Of a DNA stretch of 64,000 nucleotides, positions 59,872 to 64,000 are shown piece by piece. The stretch spans positions 62,001 to 126,000 of the forward strand of contig JBBQTD010000003.1 in the NCBI GenBank assembly GCA_038234715.1. The letters run 5' to 3'. A program made the translations under genes and the position numbers. Under the pieces are notes generated by a model. The model saw only the letters and a program-made list of their open reading frames with translations, was not told the DNA's origin and did no database searches. The stretch is from SZAS-103 sp038234715. Its GTDB lineage: Bacteria; Pseudomonadota; Gammaproteobacteria; Xanthomonadales; Xanthomonadaceae. Position 1 is the stretch's first letter; each line of letters starts with the position of its first letter.

Positions 59872-62025
59872 TTAGCCCATCAATTTCTGCCTGAGGAAGA
59901 CGAACGCGAGGGCCGACATCATCGCGAGTTGCCGGTTGTCGGCTGCGCCGCCATGGCCGCCCTCTGTGTTTTCGTAATACAGCACGTCATGTCCCTGTTC
60001 GCGCATGCGCGCCATCATCTTGCGGGCATGGCCGGGATGCACGCGGTCGTCGCGGGTCGAGGTCATGAACAGCACCGGCGGATAGCAAACGCCCTCCCTG
60101 ACGTTCTGATAGGGCGAAAACGCGCGGATGAAATCCCAGTCGGAGGTGTCTGGATCGCCGTACTCGGCCATCCACGATGCGCCTGCGAGCAGATGTGTGT
60201 AACGCTTCATGTCGAGCAACGGCACCTGGCAGACCACGGCGCCGAACAGCTGCGGATACAGGGTCAGCATGTTGCCGACCAGCAGCCCGCCGTTGCTGCC
60301 GCCCTGGATGCCAAGCCGTTTCGGCGCAGTGACGCCGCGGGCGATCAGGTCCCGGGCGACCGCGGCGAAGTCCTCGCATGCGCGCAAGCGGTTTTCGCGC
60401 AGCGCAGCCTGGTGCCAGCGCGGACCGTATTCGCCGCCGCCGCGGATGTTGGCCACCACATAGACATTGCCGGAGGGCGCACCGTCCCCGGTGAGCCAGG
60501 CACGACCGACACCTGCGCTGTAGGCCGGGGTGAGCGCGATCTCGAAGCCGCCATACCCATAGAGCAGGGTCGGGTGGGTGCCATCGCATTGCAGGCCTTT
60601 CTCCGCGATCATGAAGTACGGGATCCGCGTGCCGTCTTTGGAGATCGCGAAGTGCTGGGTGACTTCGAGCCCCGATGCGTCGAAGAACGCTGGCGTTGAC
60701 TTGAGTTTTTGCGGAGGTTTGCCGACTTCGCCCCGATAGAGTGCGGTGGGCGCAAGGAAATCGCTGACTGTCATGAAGTACGCATCGGACTCCTCGTCGT
60801 CGACCGCGACCACTTCGACTGTTCCAAGATCCGGCACGCCGTCCAGAGAGGTCGGCGCCCAGCCAGACGCGGCGGCAGTCACGACCTGGACCCGACTCTT
60901 CACGTCGTCAAGCACGTTGAGCAGCAAATGGTTTTTCGTCCAGCTGTAGCTGGCAAGCGACCTGCTGGCATCGGGTGTGAACAATGCCTGGAAATCGCGC
61001 CCGCCAGCCATGAAGTCGTCGAACGATGTTGCGATCAACGATCCCGCCGGCCAGGCGGTGCCACCTGCCGTCCACGGGTCGCGCAGTTCCAGCAGCAGCC
61101 ACTCGCGATGGACGAGTTTCTTCGCACTGTCGGGCGCGTCGAGCCTGGTGAGCCTGCGCTCGCTGCGTCCGCCGGGGGTTGGTCGCTCATGTCGCACCTC
61201 GCGGGATTCGACGATGTAGAGCTCGTCGCGGAAGAAGCTCAATGCGCGGCTGACGAAATCGCGCTCGCAGCCGCGGGCATGATCGCGAAACGCAGTGATC
61301 GCGACATCGTCGGCATTGCCTTCGTAGACGACGGTCGCGGCATCCATCGGCGTTGCGCGTTTCCATTCCTTCGCGATGCGCGGATAACCCGAAGCCGTCA
61401 TGCTGCCAGGCCCGAAATCGCTGCCGACATAGACCGTGTCTGCGTCCTTCCAGCCCAGCGCTCCCTTGGATTCGGGTCGGTGAAATCCGCCTGCGACGAA
61501 CTGCTTCGCCACCAGGTCGAATTCGCGCGTCACATCCGCATCCGAGCCGCCACGCGAGAGTGCTACCAGGCAATGGCGCCAGGGTTGTGCAGGGTCGCGT
61601 GGCTTGAGGCAATCGACGCCATGCCAGACCCAGTTCGCCTGTTCCGCCGAATTGAGCGCATCCAGATCAAGCACTGTTTCCCAAGGCGGATCGGCTTTGC
61701 TGTATGCGTCGAGCGTCGTGCGTCGCCAGATGCCGCGTTCGTGCTGCTTGTCCCTCCAGAAGTTGTAGTAGTACCCGCCCATCTTGTCGACCATGGGAAT
61801 CCGCGCATCGGAATCGAGCACTTCGAGGATGCATGCATGCAATGGCGCGAAGTCGGGGTCGGATTCAAGCAACGCGATGGTCGTTGCGTTGCGCTCGCGC
61901 ACCCATGCCAGCGATTCCGCTGCGGTGACGTCCTCGAGCCAAATCCAGGGATCATCATCGTCGTTCATGCGCGCAGGCGCGAGGCGCTCTACAGGGGCGC
62001 TGTGTGCCTCGTCGTTGTTTCCCAT
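59872..62025 (-). CDS. prolyl oligopeptidase-family serine peptidase (S9)
   Basis: The 717-residue protein has an N-terminal beta-propeller region (PWIWLEDVTAAESLAWVRERN at the start, DPWIWLED being typical of oligopeptidase B-like members) and a C-terminal alpha/beta hydrolase domain: GFEIALTPAYS, the nucleophile serine in IQGGSNGGLLVGNML, aspartate in TSTRDDRVHPGHARKM and histidine in ENTEGGHGGAADNR. No signal peptide is visible. GAGGAGCACCGG precedes ATG 62025, and a later ATG at 61968 is also possible. It cleaves short peptides after proline or basic residues; specificity not determined. Confidence 0.9.
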   Translation of the reverse strand: MGNNDEAHSAPVERLAPARMNDDDDPWIWLEDVTAAESLAWVRERNATTIALLESDPDFAPLHACILEVLDSDARIPMVDKMGGYYYNFWRDKQHERGIWRRTTLDAYSKADPPWETVLDLDALNSAEQANWVWHGVDCLKPRDPAQPWRHCLVALSRGGSDADVTREFDLVAKQFVAGGFHRPESKGALGWKDADTVYVGSDFGPGSMTASGYPRIAKEWKRATPMDAATVVYEGNADDVAITAFRDHARGCERDFVSRALSFFRDELYIVESREVRHERPTPGGRSERRLTRLDAPDSAKKLVHREWLLLELRDPWTAGGTAWPAGSLIATSFDDFMAGGRDFQALFTPDASRSLASYSWTKNHLLLNVLDDVKSRVQVVTAAASGWAPTSLDGVPDLGTVEVVAVDDEESDAYFMTVSDFLAPTALYRGEVGKPPQKLKSTPAFFDASGLEVTQHFAISKDGTRIPYFMIAEKGLQCDGTHPTLLYGYGGFEIALTPAYSAGVGRAWLTGDGAPSGNVYVVANIRGGGEYGPRWHQAALRENRLRACEDFAAVARDLIARGVTAPKRLGIQGGSNGGLLVGNMLTLYPQLFGAVVCQVPLLDMKRYTHLLAGASWMAEYGDPDTSDWDFIRAFSPYQNVREGVCYPPVLFMTSTRDDRVHPGHARKMMARMREQGHDVLYYENTEGGHGGAADNRQLAMMSALAFVFLRQKLMG

Positions 62026-62221
62026 CCGGTGCTCCTCGGGACGTTTGCCAGCATGATCAGCGAGAGGCGGGCGGCTCGGGCGTTTCGCCCTCTGGGGCTC
62101 AGGCAGGATCGATCCGCAAACGACGCTAGCACGCGTACGGGCCAACGCGCGCGCATCGTGTTGACGCGGCCTTCAACAACGAGAGCCGATAATGACCATC
62201 CATCCACCAACGGATTTCGCC

Positions 62222-62791
62222 ATGCGCCTGCGCCAACTTGCCTTGTTCGCACCGCTGGTCGCCGCGTTGCTTGCACTGACCGCCTGCGCAAGCGACCCGG
62301 ATACCGCCAAGCCGACGCTGCACAGCCAGGCCAAGGTCGACCTGCAGCGCTACAAGGGGCGCTGGTACATCATCGCGAACATTCCCTATTTCGCCGAAAA
62401 CGGCAAGGTCATGACGCGCGACGAATACGCGCTGCGCGCCGACGGCAGGATCGACAACTATTACGTGTTTCGCCGCAGCTTCGATCGCTCCGACGAAAGC
62501 TGGCATGGCGTTGCAACGGTGGTGCCTGGGACCGGCAACGCGCAATGGAGCGTGAAGTTCTGGGGCATCCTCGACGCCGACTATCTGGTACTGGAGGTCG
62601 CGTCGGACTATTCGTGGGCGCTGGTCGGCCATCCCCATCGCAAGTACGGCTATGTGTTTTCAAGGCAGCCGCGGATGGACGAGGGGATGTACCAGCAACT
62701 GCTCGGCAAGCTGGCCGGTTACGGCTACACGACCTCGCGCCTGCAAAAGGTGCCGCAACTGCAGGGCGATCCCGCGCAGACGCCGCCTTGA
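62222..62791 (+). CDS. blc: outer-membrane lipocalin
   Basis: The 189-residue lipoprotein has the lipobox LALTACAS and the bacterial lipocalin pattern: DLQRYKGRWYIIANIPYFAE (GxW motif), DEYALRADGRIDNYYVFRRSF, NAQWSVKFWG and DYSWALVGHPHRKYGYVFSRQP. Family members bind lysophospholipids or hydrophobic ligands at the outer membrane. ATG 62222 starts the signal peptide; ATG 62192 would add ten residues. Confidence 0.9.
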   Translation: MRLRQLALFAPLVAALLALTACASDPDTAKPTLHSQAKVDLQRYKGRWYIIANIPYFAENGKVMTRDEYALRADGRIDNYYVFRRSFDRSDESWHGVATVVPGTGNAQWSVKFWGILDADYLVLEVASDYSWALVGHPHRKYGYVFSRQPRMDEGMYQQLLGKLAGYGYTTSRLQKVPQLQGDPAQTPP

Positions 62792-62814
62792 GACAGCGAC
62801 GCGCGCGCGCTGCC

Positions 62815-63786
62815 TCAGTTGGACTCGTAGCCGGCCAACGCGAGCTGCAGGATCGTGCGCGCCTGCTCGCGCAGGCTGACCGGTTCGGTGATTTCGGCGT
62901 CGGCTCCGTAGCGCAGGACGTCCATCAACAGTTCCTTGCCGCTGCTGTACGGCAGCCGCAACCGGTAGCGGCCGTCCGGCAGGAAGTCTCCTTCCTGTTT
63001 TGAATGCCAGTGCGCGTCCGCGACCCAGCGCGCGGCCTTCGCGGAGAAAAGAATCGTCGCCCATGCCTTGGGGGCTCCCGAGAAGATTCCGTATCCGGCG
63101 GCGAGGTGTTCGTCCAGGACGGCGTCCGGAATGTCCCGCGCTGGCTGGTCGAGGACATGCGGTGCGCTGATCCGGTCGACCGCAAAGCTGCGCAGGGCTT
63201 CGCGTTCGTGGTCCCACGCATCGATGTACCAGTTGTCGCGATAATGCGTAAGGCGTTGCGGGGAAACGATCCGGTGGCTGCGCTCGTCAGTCGAACGCGC
63301 GCGATAGTCGAATGTGAGCTGCCTGCGTTCGAGTACAGCGCTCGCGGCGATCCGAAACGCCAGCTGGTCCATGTTGCGTTGGCCGGACGCAATCACGCGC
63401 ACGCGCTCGACCGGCCAGCGCTTGCCACCAGCCTGCTGCGCAAGCAGGGCATCGATGCGCGCCTGCAACGGCGCCAGCGCGCCGGACAGAACGCCCGAGC
63501 CCGTGCGCTCGAGCAGCTGGTGGGTCGCGAGCAGGGCCTGCAACTCGTCGGAACTCAGCCAGAGGCCCGGCAATTCGAAGCGCTCGCCCTCGCCTTGCGC
63601 GTAGCGGTAGGCGTTTGTGCCGACCTTGTCGAGCGGCGCGCCCAGGGAATCGCGCAGGAAGGCGATGTCGCGGTACAACGTGGCGCGCGAGCAGTCCAGC
63701 TCGTCCACCAACCTGCTGGCAGGAACCGGGTAGCTGGCCGATTTCAGCAGCCGATGCAGCTTGAGCGCGCGTTGGTAGCGGTCCAT
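62815..63786 (-). CDS. WYL-domain transcriptional regulator (YafY type)
   Basis: The 323-residue protein has an N-terminal DeoR-type winged helix (MDRYQRALKLHRLLKSASYPVPASRLVDELDCSRATLYRDIAFLRD seen at residues 1-46) and a central WYL domain with RQLTFDYRARSTDERSHRIVSPQRLTHYRDNWYIDAWDHEREALRSFAVDRIS, where the WYL motif reads NWYIDAWD. A C-terminal WCX-like domain follows. WYL regulators sense nucleic-acid or other ligands and often act in DNA-damage or defence responses. Its target is probably the divergent gene that begins near 63937. Confidence 0.88.
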   Translation of the reverse strand: MDRYQRALKLHRLLKSASYPVPASRLVDELDCSRATLYRDIAFLRDSLGAPLDKVGTNAYRYAQGEGERFELPGLWLSSDELQALLATHQLLERTGSGVLSGALAPLQARIDALLAQQAGGKRWPVERVRVIASGQRNMDQLAFRIAASAVLERRQLTFDYRARSTDERSHRIVSPQRLTHYRDNWYIDAWDHEREALRSFAVDRISAPHVLDQPARDIPDAVLDEHLAAGYGIFSGAPKAWATILFSAKAARWVADAHWHSKQEGDFLPDGRYRLRLPYSSGKELLMDVLRYGADAEITEPVSLREQARTILQLALAGYESN

Positions 63787-63936
63787 GGCGCGATTGACGT
63801 TCGGAGAGTCTGGCCATCATAGCGTCCCACCCGCGCTCGATTCGCTCGCCGGAGCGCGATGGCGGCACAATGTGCGGATGCAGGAGTCAGACATGAAGCT
63901 GAAGGAAACGGCCAGCCTCGGGCGCAAGCACGCGCC

Positions 63937-64000
63937 ATGACGGAACCCAGACTCAACCTCTCACCCAGCCCGGGCGACGAAGTCAAGACCACGACATGTT
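63937..64000 (+). CDS. partial ORF running off the window
   Basis: From ATG 63937 the frame reads MTEPRLNLSPSPGDEVKTTT and continues past the end. It overlaps the stop of a tiny upstream ORF (MKLKETASLG... from 63894) as ATGA. Nothing more can be said from 64 bases. It would be divergent from the WYL regulator. Confidence 0.3.
   Translation, partial: MTEPRLNLSPSPGDEVKTTTC

Overview
The window is a GC-rich chromosomal segment of a gammaproteobacterium, most likely of the order Lysobacterales (Xanthomonadales). This is inferred from gene content and order: a PepSY-phoP-phoQ cluster, rlpA next to dacC, the lptM-dapF-DUF484-xerC run, a RAYT transposase and several intergenic palindrome families. 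I cannot fix the genus. Most of the window is ordinary core genome, interrupted by one integrated element and several repeat-rich stretches.

Layout. 1-8.5 kb: GFA-like protein, dusA, a citrulline-hydrolase-like protein, a PhoPQ system with a PepSY protein, birA, coaX and a SPOR protein. 8.58-15.58 kb: a tRNA-Thr carrying an integrated element of about 6.9 kb. The element has a tyrosine integrase, an AlpA-like HTH protein, a CHC2 primase module, a large DUF3987 protein, a small-terminase-like (DUF5681) protein and a three-part 'superinfection immunity + zinc ribbon + LprI' protein whose start follows a run of 14 G. 15.58-17.7 kb: a scar containing the left end of an older related element, a possible integron cassette (attC plus a DUF1905 gene) and a frameshifted TonB-like gene.

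17.7-24.4 kb: a Ser/Thr kinase with TPRs, a frameshifted FN3 protein, an array with a 21-bp period, and a RAYT transposase with 21-bp inverted termini, one of which supplies the stop codon of a TonB-like gene. 24.4-36.7 kb: uvrD (with a repeat-derived insertion), two large signalling proteins, a saccharopine-dehydrogenase-like protein, two SDRs and a GST. 36.7-40.5 kb: dacC, rlpA and mltB, all acting on peptidoglycan. 40.9-50.9 kb: a sugar or nucleoside kinase, a lipoprotein, an alpha/beta hydrolase, an M1 aminopeptidase, ubiE, small secreted or membrane proteins, an AIM24 protein, a MAPEG protein and a TerB-like membrane protein. 51.2-53.4 kb: a three-gene phospholipid operon. 53.5-55.6 kb: an ECF sigma factor with membrane proteins, then DUF971. 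55.7-56.1 kb: a second array with a 21-bp period. 56.4-59.1 kb: xerC, DUF484, dapF and lptM. 59.2-64 kb: a membrane protein, an S9 peptidase, a lipocalin and a WYL regulator.

The strongest candidate for something new is the tRNA-Thr element. It has the gene set of a minimal phage satellite and ends in an apparent phage-exclusion gene that may be phase variable. The two 21-bp arrays with dyad-symmetric cores, spaced at two helical turns, are the second.
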